Assembly (NCBI GenBank): GCA_964414425.1
Contig: CAYPWL010000006.1
Span: forward strand, 1-64,000
Length of the DNA stretch: 64,000 nt
Reading direction: 5' to 3'
Source of the DNA: GYS-P2D sp964414425
GTDB lineage: Bacteria > Bacteroidota > Bacteroidia > Chitinophagales > Saprospiraceae
The notes below the pieces were generated by a model, which saw nothing but the letters and a program-made list of their open reading frames with translations, was not told the DNA's origin and did not search any database. Both the position numbers and the translations under genes were made by a program. Shown one piece after another: positions 27,506 to 35,184 of the stretch; position 1 is the first letter of the stretch, and each line of letters starts with the position of its first letter.

Positions 27506-28195
27506 TTAGAGTAAGTTGAGTAATTCTGACAATTTACTATAGCTCTTGAAGCGTTTGTGTTTGATTTCACCATCAACCCGTTCATGCTCCCAAGTGGTGT
27601 GGAATGGGATATGAATCCCATAACCTCCAACTTCTAATACTGGCAATACGTCAGACTTGAGAGAGTTGCCAATCATCAGAAATTCTTCTGGTGCGACTCT
27701 TAGTTGATAGATCAGTTTGAGATATTTTTCAGGAGTCTTCTCAGACAAGATCTCGATGTGTTCAAAATATTGACTAAGTCCCGATTTTCCAAACTTACGC
27801 TCTTGATCCAATAGATCGCCCTTAGTCGCCGCCACTAATCGATACTTACCAGATAGTGATTGCAGCACCTCCTCTACCCCATCGATCAGATCGACGGGCT
27901 TGTTGAGCATATCTCTCCCTATTTGCATGATCTGATCGACTTCTTGAGAAGTCAACTTTCCCTTAGAGATCTTTATAGCAGCATCTATCATGGACAGCAT
28001 AAATCCTTTTATACCATAACCATATTGTGAAAGGTTGTCTATCTCTATGGCATATAGGACCTTGTGTGCAGCATCCCGAGTCATATAGCGTTCCATCAGT
28101 TGGTGAAACTGCTCTTCACCTTCTGTAAAGAATGGCTCGTTTATCCACAGTGTATCGTCTGCATCAAACGCAATGACTTTCACTTTGTCCTTCAT
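27506..28195 (-). CDS. HAD-family hydrolase
   Basis: 229 residues. Motif I DADDTLW with nucleophile D11 and general acid D13; a helical cap (about 20-95); motif II near AATKG; motif III K in SEKTPEKY; motif IV GNSLKSD. It is a Mg-dependent phosphatase of the subfamily I type; the substrate is unknown. It begins six bases after the cimA stop, so it is the second gene of a cimA operon. That suggests, but does not prove, a link to branched-chain amino acid metabolism. Confidence 0.87.
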   Translation of the reverse strand: MKDKVKVIAFDADDTLWINEPFFTEGEEQFHQLMERYMTRDAAHKVLYAIEIDNLSQYGYGIKGFMLSMIDAAIKISKGKLTSQEVDQIMQIGRDMLNKPVDLIDGVEEVLQSLSGKYRLVAATKGDLLDQERKFGKSGLSQYFEHIEILSEKTPEKYLKLIYQLRVAPEEFLMIGNSLKSDVLPVLEVGGYGIHIPFHTTWEHERVDGEIKHKRFKSYSKLSELLNLL

Positions 28196-28201
28196 GATGT
28201 G

Positions 28202-29791
28202 TTACGCTTGGAGGGTTTTGCTTCTGAGCAGCTTATATCTGTAGGCATCTCTGAGTGCCTCCCAACTGGCATGTATGATATTAGGATCAGCTCCACAGGT
28301 CCACCAGGTATCGTTGCCATCAGTAGACTTAACCATCACTTGTGTGATAGATTCTGTCCCTTGATCAGTCTGTAGGATTCTCACTTTATAGTCTAAGAGT
28401 CGCACAGTTTTCAAGGCTGGAAATTTCTCGCTAAATGCAATCCTTGCAGCATGATCTAATGCTCCTACGGGACCAACGGATTCGGCAATACTTGCCTTTA
28501 CCGTATCCTCTCCTTTTACCCTGAGTTTCACTACAGCTTCTGAGATATTCTTATCTGTATCACGGACTACCTCTGAGATAATCCTATAGCTCACCAGTTC
28601 AAATATATCTTCGTGACCCAACATCTCTTTATGAAGGAGAACATAGAAAGAGCCATCCGCATTTTCAAATTCGTGCCCTTCGTTTTCGAGCTGTTTGATC
28701 TTAGCGAGGAAACTTCTCATCTCTGGAGACTTCTCTGGGACATTTACTCCCATAGCCTTGGCTTTCATGGCGATGCTACTACCTCCAGACATGTCAGATA
28801 GTAAAATGCGTTGTGCATTACCGACAGTTTTTGGCACTATGTGCTCATAACTACGGGCCACTTTCTTGGCAGCATTGGCATGTACGCCGCCCTTATGGGC
28901 AAATGCACTAAGTCCAATAAAAGGCTCCTTCTTAGAGGGTCTTCGATTAGCTGCGTAATCAAATCCCAAGGAAAACGTCCTCAACTGATCCATCTGATCT
29001 TGGCAGTTGAGCTCATATCCCAACTTAAGGTGAAGGTTGGGAATAATCGAGGTTAGATTCGCATTACCTACTCGCTCGCCAAATCCATTCATCGTGCCCT
29101 GCACCATCGTAGCTCCCGATTCGACACCCACCAATGATAGTGCAACCCCAATCCCGCAATCATTGTGGCAGTGCATTCCGATCTGCGTGTCAGGCAGTAA
29201 CTCGCGGACCACGCTTACGATTTGTTCTATTTCTTTTACTTGAGTACCCCCATTAGTATCGCATAATACGAGATAGTTGGCGCCTCCATTATGTGCTGCT
29301 CGCAAGGTGCTTACTGCATACTCAGCATTGTCTTTGTATCCATCAAAAAAGTGTTCAGCATCATAGATCACTTCTTTGTCGTGTGACTTCAAAAACGCCA
29401 CTGAATCTTGGATCATCGCCAGATTTTCTTCTGGCGTTGTCTTCAACACTTCCGTCACGTGCAGTAACCAGGTTTTACCAAATATCGTCACTACAGGAGT
29501 CTGAGCCTCCAGTAAAGTAAGCAGTTGGGCGTCATTTTCGGCTTTCGTCTTAGCTCGTCTCGTACATCCAAATGCCGTAATCTTAGCATGCTTGAACTCC
29601 TCACCACGGATCTTCTCAAAGAACTCCATATCCCTTGGATTGCTCCCAGGCCATCCTCCCTCGATATAGTCAATACCAAAGTCATCCATAGCATGCGCCA
29701 GAGCAACCTTATCTGTTGACGAAAAGCTGATCCCTTCGCCCTGTGTTCCGTCTCTAAGAGTAGTATCGTATATCTGTATGGTCTTGCCCAT
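28202..29791 (-). CDS. cimA: (R)-citramalate synthase CimA
   Basis: 529 residues. HMGL-like TIM barrel beginning IYDTTLRDGTQGEGISFSSTDKVALA and containing GMHCHNDCGIGVALSLVGVESGATMVQGTMNGFGERVGN, followed by a C-terminal LeuA-type allosteric dimer domain (about 400-529). The LRDGTQGE opening and a length near 530 separate CimA from 2-isopropylmalate synthase. It condenses pyruvate with acetyl-CoA to citramalate, giving a threonine-independent route to 2-oxobutyrate and isoleucine. It is followed by the HAD gene in the same operon. Confidence 0.93.
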   Translation of the reverse strand: MGKTIQIYDTTLRDGTQGEGISFSSTDKVALAHAMDDFGIDYIEGGWPGSNPRDMEFFEKIRGEEFKHAKITAFGCTRRAKTKAENDAQLLTLLEAQTPVVTIFGKTWLLHVTEVLKTTPEENLAMIQDSVAFLKSHDKEVIYDAEHFFDGYKDNAEYAVSTLRAAHNGGANYLVLCDTNGGTQVKEIEQIVSVVRELLPDTQIGMHCHNDCGIGVALSLVGVESGATMVQGTMNGFGERVGNANLTSIIPNLHLKLGYELNCQDQMDQLRTFSLGFDYAANRRPSKKEPFIGLSAFAHKGGVHANAAKKVARSYEHIVPKTVGNAQRILLSDMSGGSSIAMKAKAMGVNVPEKSPEMRSFLAKIKQLENEGHEFENADGSFYVLLHKEMLGHEDIFELVSYRIISEVVRDTDKNISEAVVKLRVKGEDTVKASIAESVGPVGALDHAARIAFSEKFPALKTVRLLDYKVRILQTDQGTESITQVMVKSTDGNDTWWTCGADPNIIHASWEALRDAYRYKLLRSKTLQA

Positions 29792-29949
29792 TTCTTATCT
29801 TTTACTAGCGCTATTACTTCGTGAACACGAAAATAAGCAGCAAATATCAATATCATACTACACCCCAATTTAATCAATGGTCGAAGCCGTATTAGGATTA
29901 GCAGGTTGATCTATCTATTTCAATGAGTTAAAACTCTTGTGCTGTGATT

Positions 29950-30021
29950 CAATGGGCGCAAGCCCATTGGGGAGGAGAGGCATACACGGATTATTCATTT
30001 CTAGAGGTTTAAACCATTTGG
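29950..30021. repeat. REPIN-like palindrome pair (copy 1)
   Basis: First palindrome CAATGGGCGCAAGCCCATTG at 29950-29969 is followed by the GGGAGGAGA tail shared by other copies. After about 30 bases comes a degenerate second palindrome around GGTTTAAACC at 30006-30015, with the same TTTC/TTGG flanks. It lies between cimA and the transposase remnant. The rest of 29792-30144 holds no gene apart from this and copy 2. Confidence 0.8.
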
Positions 30022-30087
30022 TACAGTCCAGATCGCAGAATATCCAATAGGTTGAACAGGAATCGGACTAAAAACTTCAATTCTCCC

Positions 30088-30107
30088 CAAGGGGTTTAAA
30101 TCCCTTG
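30088..30107 (-). repeat. REP palindrome, inverted orientation (copy 2)
   Basis: CAAGGGGTTTAAATCCCTTG is preceded by TTCTCCC, the reverse complement of the GGGAGAA tail of other copies, so it points the other way. It lies 37 bases before the transposase start and faces copy 3 across that gene, as expected for a REP/RAYT element. Confidence 0.8.
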
Positions 30108-30144
30108 AAAAAGTTCTATTAGAATTAATAAGATCACCTATAGT

Positions 30145-30654
30145 ATGGATGAGGCACGTTTATTATATCACATCGTCCTGACCATTCACAATTCTCGCAT
30201 ATCGAGGAGGATGCTCAAATATAAGGTGTATAAGAAACCGGCGAAGTACTTATCTCTTAAACAAGAGATAATGCTCACTCATATGTTCAAGGCAACCATC
30301 CTTGAGCTGAAGCTTAAGTGCTACGCCTACAACGTGTGTCGAGATCATGTCCACTTAGTCATCCAATGCCAAGCCGATGATTTGACTGAGACGACCCGAA
30401 AGCTCAAGGGTAAGACAGTCTATCTGTACAATCAAGCAACAGGAAATAGTGGACCATTTGGGTAGCAAAAGTTCTTTATGTTCAATCTTGATGATTGGTC
30501 AGTCAACACCATAAAACCGAGATCCTTCAGCTTAAAGAGTACCTACTTTGATAACACTATGGCCTACATCAAAAGGAATCGAGTCAAACATGACTTACCC
30601 GAAAGTGACGTCCTCATTGAAATTATTGAATCGTTTGTGACTCAAGAGGAGTGA
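30145..30654 (+). pseudogene. REP-associated tyrosine transposase (RAYT/Y1 HUH type), broken by an amber codon
   Basis: The frame from ATG 30145 runs 169 codons to TGA at 30652-30654 with one interruption, TAG at 30463-30465 (codon 107). The first part has the Y1_Tnp layout: YHIVLTIHNSRI, then the metal-binding HUH motif CRDHVHLVIQ with H68 and H70. Past the amber the frame continues QKFFMFNLDDW and ends TMAYIKRNRVKHDLP, a good match to the YI-x-NrvKH ending of IS200/RAYT proteins. The stop replaces what is normally a Trp in W-QKF, a single-base TGG to TAG change. REP palindromes flank it on both sides. Probably a recent pseudogene; readthrough cannot be excluded. Confidence 0.82.
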
Positions 30655-30658
30655 GGAA

Positions 30659-30757
30659 CAAGGGGCTGAAGCCCCTTGGGAGAAGGATACCCAGACATTC
30701 CATTTCAAGGGGCGTTAGCCCCTTGTGTACTATGATTCAATGGGCTAAAGCCCATTG
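30659..30757 (+). repeat. REP palindrome cluster (copy 3, three units)
   Basis: CAAGGGGCTGAAGCCCCTTG at 30659-30678 starts four bases after the transposase stop. CAAGGGGCGTTAGCCCCTTG follows at 30706-30725 and CAATGGGCTAAAGCCCATTG at 30738-30757. First and third units carry the GGGAGA-type 3' tail; the middle one has the TTTCAA...TTGTGT flanks of the second class. Both classes occur side by side here. Confidence 0.88.
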
Positions 30758-30797
30758 GGGAGAGGGAGGAGGTAGGGAATTATTAATTTTACTCCAC

Positions 30798-31466
30798 ATG
30801 CGACGATTCACAGCACTTATATCCACGCTACTCTATATCACTACAGTGAATGCCCAGCTCCCAGATGGATTCGTTTATCTATCGGATATAGCACCGTCTA
30901 TCAGGCAAGAAGTGCGGTATGCTGGCACTGATAACTTTATCGGTAAACCTATCGATGGATATGAATCAGAGACGATTATACTCACCAAGGAGGCGGGTGC
31001 TGCGCTGGTCAAAGTACAAGCAGAATTGCGTAAGGCTAACCTATCTCTTAAAGTCTATGATGCCTATCGCCCACAGCGGGCAGTGGATCATTTTGTCAGG
31101 TGGGCACAAGTGGAGTCTGATACCACCATGAAGACTCAATACTACCCTGCTGTACCCAAGAACCAGCTATTTAAGCTTGGATTTATAGCTTCTAAGTCTG
31201 GGCATACTCGGGGCAGCACGGTGGATCTAACTATGATAGATCTAAAGACAGGTGAAGAGTGTGACATGGGCGGACCCTATGACTTCTTTGGGTCATTATC
31301 TCATCATGATTATGATGACCTCAGCACAGAGCAGCGATCTAACAGAGTTTTTCTAAAGTCCATCATGTCCCAGCATGGTTTCAAAGCCTACGCTAAGGAA
31401 TGGTGGCATTATACGCTCCGTGGAGAACCCTATCCTGATACTTACTTTGATTTTCTGGTGCGCTGA
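30798..31466 (+). CDS. D-Ala-D-Ala dipeptidase (VanX/DdpX type, M15D)
   Basis: 222 residues from the ATG at 30798, giving the signal peptide MRRFTALISTLLYITTVNAQ. The in-frame region upstream is only REP sequence. The M15D core has GFVYLSDIAPSIRQEVRYAGTDNFIGKPIDGY, KVYDAYRPQRAV, SGHTRGSTVDLTM (zinc ligands His and Asp) and KEWWHYTL (catalytic Glu and third ligand His). These enzymes cleave D-Ala-D-Ala in the periplasm for cell-wall recycling; a vancomycin-resistance role is not implied without vanH/vanA partners. It lies 40 bases after a REP unit and ends 14 bases before the next. Confidence 0.92.
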   Translation: MRRFTALISTLLYITTVNAQLPDGFVYLSDIAPSIRQEVRYAGTDNFIGKPIDGYESETIILTKEAGAALVKVQAELRKANLSLKVYDAYRPQRAVDHFVRWAQVESDTTMKTQYYPAVPKNQLFKLGFIASKSGHTRGSTVDLTMIDLKTGEECDMGGPYDFFGSLSHHDYDDLSTEQRSNRVFLKSIMSQHGFKAYAKEWWHYTLRGEPYPDTYFDFLVR

Positions 31467-31480
31467 GAGATTGGAGGTTT

Positions 31481-31540
31481 CAATGGGCTAAAGCCCATTG
31501 GGAGGAACGATCTATAATTTCAAGGGGTTTTAACCCCTTG
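31481..31540 (+). repeat. REPIN-like palindrome pair (copy 4)
   Basis: CAATGGGCTAAAGCCCATTG at 31481-31500, tail GGAGGAACG, then CAAGGGGTTTTAACCCCTTG at 31521-31540 with TTTCAA...TTGTGT flanks. It is the cleanest two-class pair in the window and occupies the whole gap between the convergent dipeptidase and oxidoreductase genes. It may also act as a bidirectional terminator-like hairpin. Confidence 0.88.
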
Positions 31541-31552
31541 TGTGATCTCTGC

Positions 31553-32782
31553 CTATGCATTCCTACGTCGATACCACCAGTTCCGCAAGCCCATCTTCAT
31601 CTCGAGTTGTCCGATGTGGGTGGCGAGTTTGAAGCCCGAATAGTCAAACTTCAAGTCTTGACCGGCAGCAAGTCTCTTAATCTGTAGATCATAGAATCCT
31701 GCAATGGCAGCATCCTTATTATTAGCATCCACGATGGGTATGTGTGGATCATCGATTCGATCCATAGTGCCAATCAGAAAACCCTCTGGAAAAGACTCAT
31801 CGAGTAGGAACGGCCTGCCAAATCCAATAATATCTAATTCGTTGCGCTCCAAGGCCTCTACGCAGAATACCCTCGACCGAAACCCTCCTGTTACCATCAG
31901 TGGGATACTACTTTCGGAACGTAGTTCTCGAGCAAAGTCCAGAAAATATGCCTCTCGCTGCTTGGTACTATCCTTTAGTCCCATGCCGAACATGGTGGAT
32001 TGTTCATAAGTGCCGCCAGAGATCTCAAGGAGGTCTACACCTCTCTCTTCTAACTGCTTAATGACGTAGCGCGCATCTGCCTCATCAAATCCGCCACGCT
32101 GAAAATCCGCAGAATTCAACTTTACCCCAATTGGATAGTCTGGGCCTACCTTAGCTCTGATCTTATCCACCATCGTTAATAGCAGCCTGGCTCTATTGTC
32201 AATTGCTCCACCCCACTGATCTGTACGATTATTGATGTTAGGAGATAGAAACTGACTGATCAGATATCCATGTGCTGCATGGATCTGGATACCCGTAAAT
32301 CCCGCCTCCTTGCAGAATCCTGCAGCATGCACAAATCGATCGACGATATCTAAGATGCCGGACTCAGTAAGTGGCATAGGCCTTGCAAAAAGGCCCATCT
32401 TCTTCAATTGAACATCAGATGCCGATACAGGCCTGCGAGTAGAAAACTTAGAGGACTGCCGCCCAGCATGACCCAGCTGTGCCCAGAAGTGATTACCATA
32501 CGAGCATACTTCCTTAGTCCATACTTGAAAAGGCTCAAGGTCAGTATGCTGCTCGATAACAACATTACCTGTTGACTCAAGGTAGCGCCGGTCTACGAGG
32601 ATGTTACCACTGATCAGTAATCCTGCCCCATGCTTGGCCCAGTGCTTATAGAGCTGTATGTGTCCTTCATGAGGTAGGTGATCTGCTTGAGCTATGCGCT
32701 CCGTCAAAGCCGCCTTGGCAATACGATTGTTGAGGACGGTCCCACAGGGCAGGGTATATGATGTTATCAAGATATTATTCAT
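31553..32782 (-). CDS. NADH:flavin oxidoreductase (Old Yellow Enzyme family)
   Basis: 409 residues. FMN-binding TIM barrel: LNNRIAKAALTERIA, LISGNILVDRRYLE, FWAQLGHAGRQSSKF, then GFTGIQIHAAHGYLISQFLSPNINNRTDQWGGAIDNRARLLL, the classic active-site HAAHGYL segment, and LMVTGGFRSR near the phosphate site. It reduces activated C=C bonds using NAD(P)H. The natural substrate is unknown. The length fits short OYE members without the C-terminal FeS/FAD domains of 2,4-dienoyl-CoA reductase. Confidence 0.9.
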   Translation of the reverse strand: MNNILITSYTLPCGTVLNNRIAKAALTERIAQADHLPHEGHIQLYKHWAKHGAGLLISGNILVDRRYLESTGNVVIEQHTDLEPFQVWTKEVCSYGNHFWAQLGHAGRQSSKFSTRRPVSASDVQLKKMGLFARPMPLTESGILDIVDRFVHAAGFCKEAGFTGIQIHAAHGYLISQFLSPNINNRTDQWGGAIDNRARLLLTMVDKIRAKVGPDYPIGVKLNSADFQRGGFDEADARYVIKQLEERGVDLLEISGGTYEQSTMFGMGLKDSTKQREAYFLDFARELRSESSIPLMVTGGFRSRVFCVEALERNELDIIGFGRPFLLDESFPEGFLIGTMDRIDDPHIPIVDANNKDAAIAGFYDLQIKRLAAGQDLKFDYSGFKLATHIGQLEMKMGLRNWWYRRRNA

Positions 32783-32991
32783 AGCGCACTTAGCAGGTTA
32801 TTCGGAGTAGAGATGTTAGGTGTTTACCACTTTCCCCATAGACTCACCAATATACAATTTGCACACAGTTAAGCTTCTTGTGAAGAAACAAACTATATGC
32901 CTTAAATTAGTTGAGCTACTTCCATTGGTACAATATCCTCTGAGCGTCATACAACGAAGCGGCAATCTAAAGCAAAATCAACATAAGGACT

Positions 32992-33279
32992 ATGGACCAC
33001 CAATACCCCGGACTCTGCCAGAAGCAAAGAGCTAAGATGATCTTTCACTCAGGATTGGTGATCCTGATCGGCAGTTTTGCAGGCTTTGCCTGGCTGATTG
33101 CTCTGGGCGGCTACTTACAGCTATGGCCGCTCCCACCTATGGAGATTCCCGTCCCTGATCAAAAGGAACTGTGGCGCAATGCGCACCTCGGACCCATCGT
33201 ACACGGTATGCTCGTGATATTGGCAGCTGCTATTGCCCCTCTATTGAAGCTAACTAAGAAGTTTTTCAATGGGCTTTAG
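32992..33279 (+). pseudogene. Styrene-oxide-isomerase-like membrane protein, 3' end replaced by a REP unit
   Basis: 95 residues with two membrane helices (about 17-40 and 68-87). The stretch MIFHSGLVILIGSFAGFAWL ... WRNAHLGPIVHGMLVILAAAIAP follows the N-terminal half of StyC-type membrane isomerases (H-x-G, then W-x-x-AH-x-GP-x-x-x-GM-x-VI). Those proteins have four helices and about 165-170 residues, so roughly half is missing. The last residues FNGL and the TAG stop are encoded by the palindrome at 33267-33286. It is therefore likely a truncated remnant; the family call itself is moderate. Confidence 0.5.
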
Positions 33280-33304
33280 CCCATTGGGAGATAGCCCATT
33301 GAAA
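33265..33304. repeat. REP palindrome plus inverted half unit (copy 5)
   Basis: CAATGGGCTTTAGCCCATTG at 33267-33286, a short GGAGATA, then GCCCATTGAAA at 33294-33304, which is the reverse complement of a TTTCAATGGGC start. It looks like two facing units that lost their middle. It provides the stop codon of the upstream gene on the plus strand and directly follows the stop of the DUF1348 gene on the minus strand. Confidence 0.82.
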
Positions 33305-33305
33305 C

Positions 33306-33716
33306 CTACAACCTTCTATCTGACTCGTTAATCGCCAAGTCATTGATGCTGGCAAATCGCTTTTTCATCAAGCCATTCTCGTCAAACTCCCAATTTTCAT
33401 TGCCATAGGCACGATACCATTGTCCATCTTTATCATGATACTCATACTCAAATCGTACGGCTATACGATTATCGCTAAATGCCCATAGCTCCTTCTTGAG
33501 CTTGTAATCTAACTCTGTGGACCACTTATCCTGCAAGAATGCCTGCACCTCATCTCTACCATTGATGAATTGGTCACGATTGCGCCATTCTGTATCTACT
33601 GAGTATGCCATAGATACTTTCACAGGATCTTTACCATTCCAAGCGTATTCTGCCATCTGCACTTTCTGTGCTGCGGTGTCCGCCGTAAAGGGAGGTAAGG
33701 GATGTTTCTGTTCCAT
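33306..33716 (-). CDS. DUF1348 (NTF2-like) protein, C-terminus probably truncated
   Basis: 136 residues, cytoplasmic. PPFTADTAAQKVQMAEYAWNGKDP, then WRNRDQFINGRDEVQAFL, KELWAFSDNRIAVRFEYEYHDKDGQWYRAYGNENWEFDENGLM and INDLAINESDRRL are highly conserved DUF1348 blocks (NTF2-like fold, no proven activity). As I recall the family, members continue after ESDRRF with about 15 residues including a W-P and R-P-x-D-H-P motif; here the frame stops at RRL two bases before the REP copy at 33265-33304. The protein may still fold. Confidence 0.82.
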   Translation of the reverse strand: MEQKHPLPPFTADTAAQKVQMAEYAWNGKDPVKVSMAYSVDTEWRNRDQFINGRDEVQAFLQDKWSTELDYKLKKELWAFSDNRIAVRFEYEYHDKDGQWYRAYGNENWEFDENGLMKKRFASINDLAINESDRRL

Positions 33717-33770
33717 GTTATTTCGAATTTATACACCCAACGTATAAGAGGGGATATGGTTATAAGTATT

Positions 33771-33790
33771 CAATGGGCTGAAGCCCATTG
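33771..33790 (+). repeat. REP palindrome (copy 6)
   Basis: CAATGGGCTGAAGCCCATTG, preceded by ATT and followed by GGAGGAGAG, the standard tail. A partial CCCATTGGGAAG at 33802-33813 may be the remnant of a second unit. It lies between the DUF1348 start and the 3' end of the next minus-strand gene. Confidence 0.85.
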
Positions 33791-33823
33791 GGAGGAGAGT
33801 ACCCATTGGGAAGTGGTTCTAAT

Positions 33824-34693
33824 TCATTTATATTTCAATTGCTTGTTATGCTGTACAAAATCAAGAAACGCCGAGCAGGTCTCGATATTATCTATATCTA
33901 AGATCCACTGCACCTCGCTAAAGTCTGAAAAGTCCATACCTCCCGCACTGATCGTTGGGTTGTTGTATCTGCCGTCTACTCCATTGTATTGATCAGCCAT
34001 GCTTGTTGCTAAAGTCCATAACTCAGTCAATTCTTCATCCCTGATAATCGTTCTCCAGTCTAAGGCCTCCTTGGTATTATAGCATGGCGTGCCGTTATCG
34101 GCAGCGTTGCCATCGGGGATCTTATGATAGTCACTATGTAGCTTGACATATGCCAGATGCTCTTGGCTGGTTGACTCTTCATTCCAGTTGCTGTGCTGGA
34201 CGATATGGATCCGCTGCTTTGTGCCCAGATTGGTCATATGTTCTTTTAGTCTCTTGATGAGCAGGCCGGAAAAATCAGATTGTCCCGCCTCAGCTATCCA
34301 TATATCACCTTCTTCCTTTTGGAGCATATCAATAGCCTTAGTGTAAACTTCTTGGAGGGCTCTATCCCGATTAGCGTGCGCATCACTCCAGCTATCCTTG
34401 AATACAGCTTGGAACAATGCATTGGGTGGAACATACTGACCTCCTTGAGTCCCATAAGTACCGGCAACCGCATAATAATTGATATCAGCGAAATGCGGCA
34501 ATTGTATCAGAGAACCAAATGCTGCTATAGAATGCAGATCATCCACATCAGTCTTACAATCATAATGTAGTAGAAGTAGATCCGATTGCAGATTGAATCT
34601 CCCCAAAAGCACATTATGATGAATTGGTATGGCATTGCGGTTACAACTGAGTATCATACCTACATATCCTAATAACAATAGTATTCTCTTCAT
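33824..34693 (-). CDS. Nucleoside-hydrolase-like lipoprotein
   Basis: 289 residues from the ATG at 34693, which exposes MKRILLLLGYVGMILSC, a lipoprotein signal; the longer frame from 34798 adds 35 unlikely residues. HYDCKTDVDDLHSIAAF recalls the D-x-D-x-x-x-DD calcium site of inosine-uridine nucleoside hydrolases. Later blocks (IWIAEAGQSDFSGLLIKRL, IHIVQHSNWNEESTS, ISAGGMDFSDF) fit an alpha/beta fold of that sort. The substrate may not be a nucleoside. It is isolated between REP copies 6 and 7. Confidence 0.5.
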   Translation of the reverse strand: MKRILLLLGYVGMILSCNRNAIPIHHNVLLGRFNLQSDLLLLHYDCKTDVDDLHSIAAFGSLIQLPHFADINYYAVAGTYGTQGGQYVPPNALFQAVFKDSWSDAHANRDRALQEVYTKAIDMLQKEEGDIWIAEAGQSDFSGLLIKRLKEHMTNLGTKQRIHIVQHSNWNEESTSQEHLAYVKLHSDYHKIPDGNAADNGTPCYNTKEALDWRTIIRDEELTELWTLATSMADQYNGVDGRYNNPTISAGGMDFSDFSEVQWILDIDNIETCSAFLDFVQHNKQLKYK

Positions 34694-34801
34694 ACTTATA
34701 ATTGATAGTAACGAATTAGATACATGCGTCATCTGACCGATTACCGACGTTACATGCTTCATCAAGATAAAGAATCGTTCGACAAGGTTCACTATCAATG
34801 A

Positions 34802-34948
34802 TTACCGTGCAAGTGCGCCCATCCACTTAGATAACTTATGGATGACGAAAATGTATAGAAAGACAGGGATAAAAACCATAAAGGGAGATATCATTAGGAC
34901 TCCATAACAAAAGCTCGATAGCTCCCTCAATATCTGAGCTTCTTTCAC
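34802..34948 (-). CDS. Possible 48-residue membrane protein (GTG start)
   Basis: The frame from GTG at 34948 encodes a charged start (KEAQILRELS) and one strong hydrophobic helix, GVLMISPFMVFIPVFLYIFVI, ending HKLSKWMGALAR. The shape resembles the small protein before the symporter at 51334-51477. It sits upstream of the nucleoside-hydrolase-like gene on the same strand. No ATG or clear ribosome site supports it, so it may be chance. Nothing else but REP copy 7 is seen in 34799-35184. Confidence 0.25.
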   Translation of the reverse strand: MKEAQILRELSSFCYGVLMISPFMVFIPVFLYIFVIHKLSKWMGALAR

Positions 34949-35029
34949 TCATGTTCTTGATTTATAGTAGTTGGTGATATTGAGACACTTTAGCAGCGTG
35001 GATACTTTGGAGCGCGGGAGTGGTGTAGG

Positions 35030-35049
35030 CAATGGGCTGAAGCACATTG
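35030..35049 (+). repeat. Degenerate REP palindrome (copy 7)
   Basis: CAATGGGCTGAAGCACATTG differs from the consensus by one base in the right arm; it is followed by GGGATAG. It lies in the 386-base gap downstream of the hypothetical gene at 35185. The mutation suggests it is older or no longer under selection. Confidence 0.75.
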
Positions 35050-35184
35050 GGGATAGTTAATGGGTTCTAATCATGTTATCAAAACCAACGATTTTTTACT
35101 CAAATACTAACTTCATATTCGTTCGAGGTCAGAGACACTCGAACAGCGCTCAGCCTTGGGAGAGCGGATGAATTAACTAAGCAT

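Noticed and set aside
27491..27509. CTAACG/CGTTAG hairpin as a terminator between convergent genes
   Set aside because: Only six pairs, no T run on either strand, and it overlaps the HAD gene end.
30651..30797. N-terminal extension of the dipeptidase
   Set aside because: The extra 49 residues are translated REP palindromes; the signal peptide starts at 30798.
30798..31466. Vancomycin-resistance gene
   Set aside because: No vanH/vanA-type ligase or dehydrogenase is adjacent; VanX-type dipeptidases are common in wall recycling.
29950..31540. Repeated 20-mers resembling a CRISPR array
   Set aside because: Units are palindromes with irregular spacing, on both orientations, with genes between them and no cas genes.
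32820..33035. Short frame upstream of the isomerase-like fragment
   Set aside because: It overlaps the start of the better-supported frame and resembles no protein.
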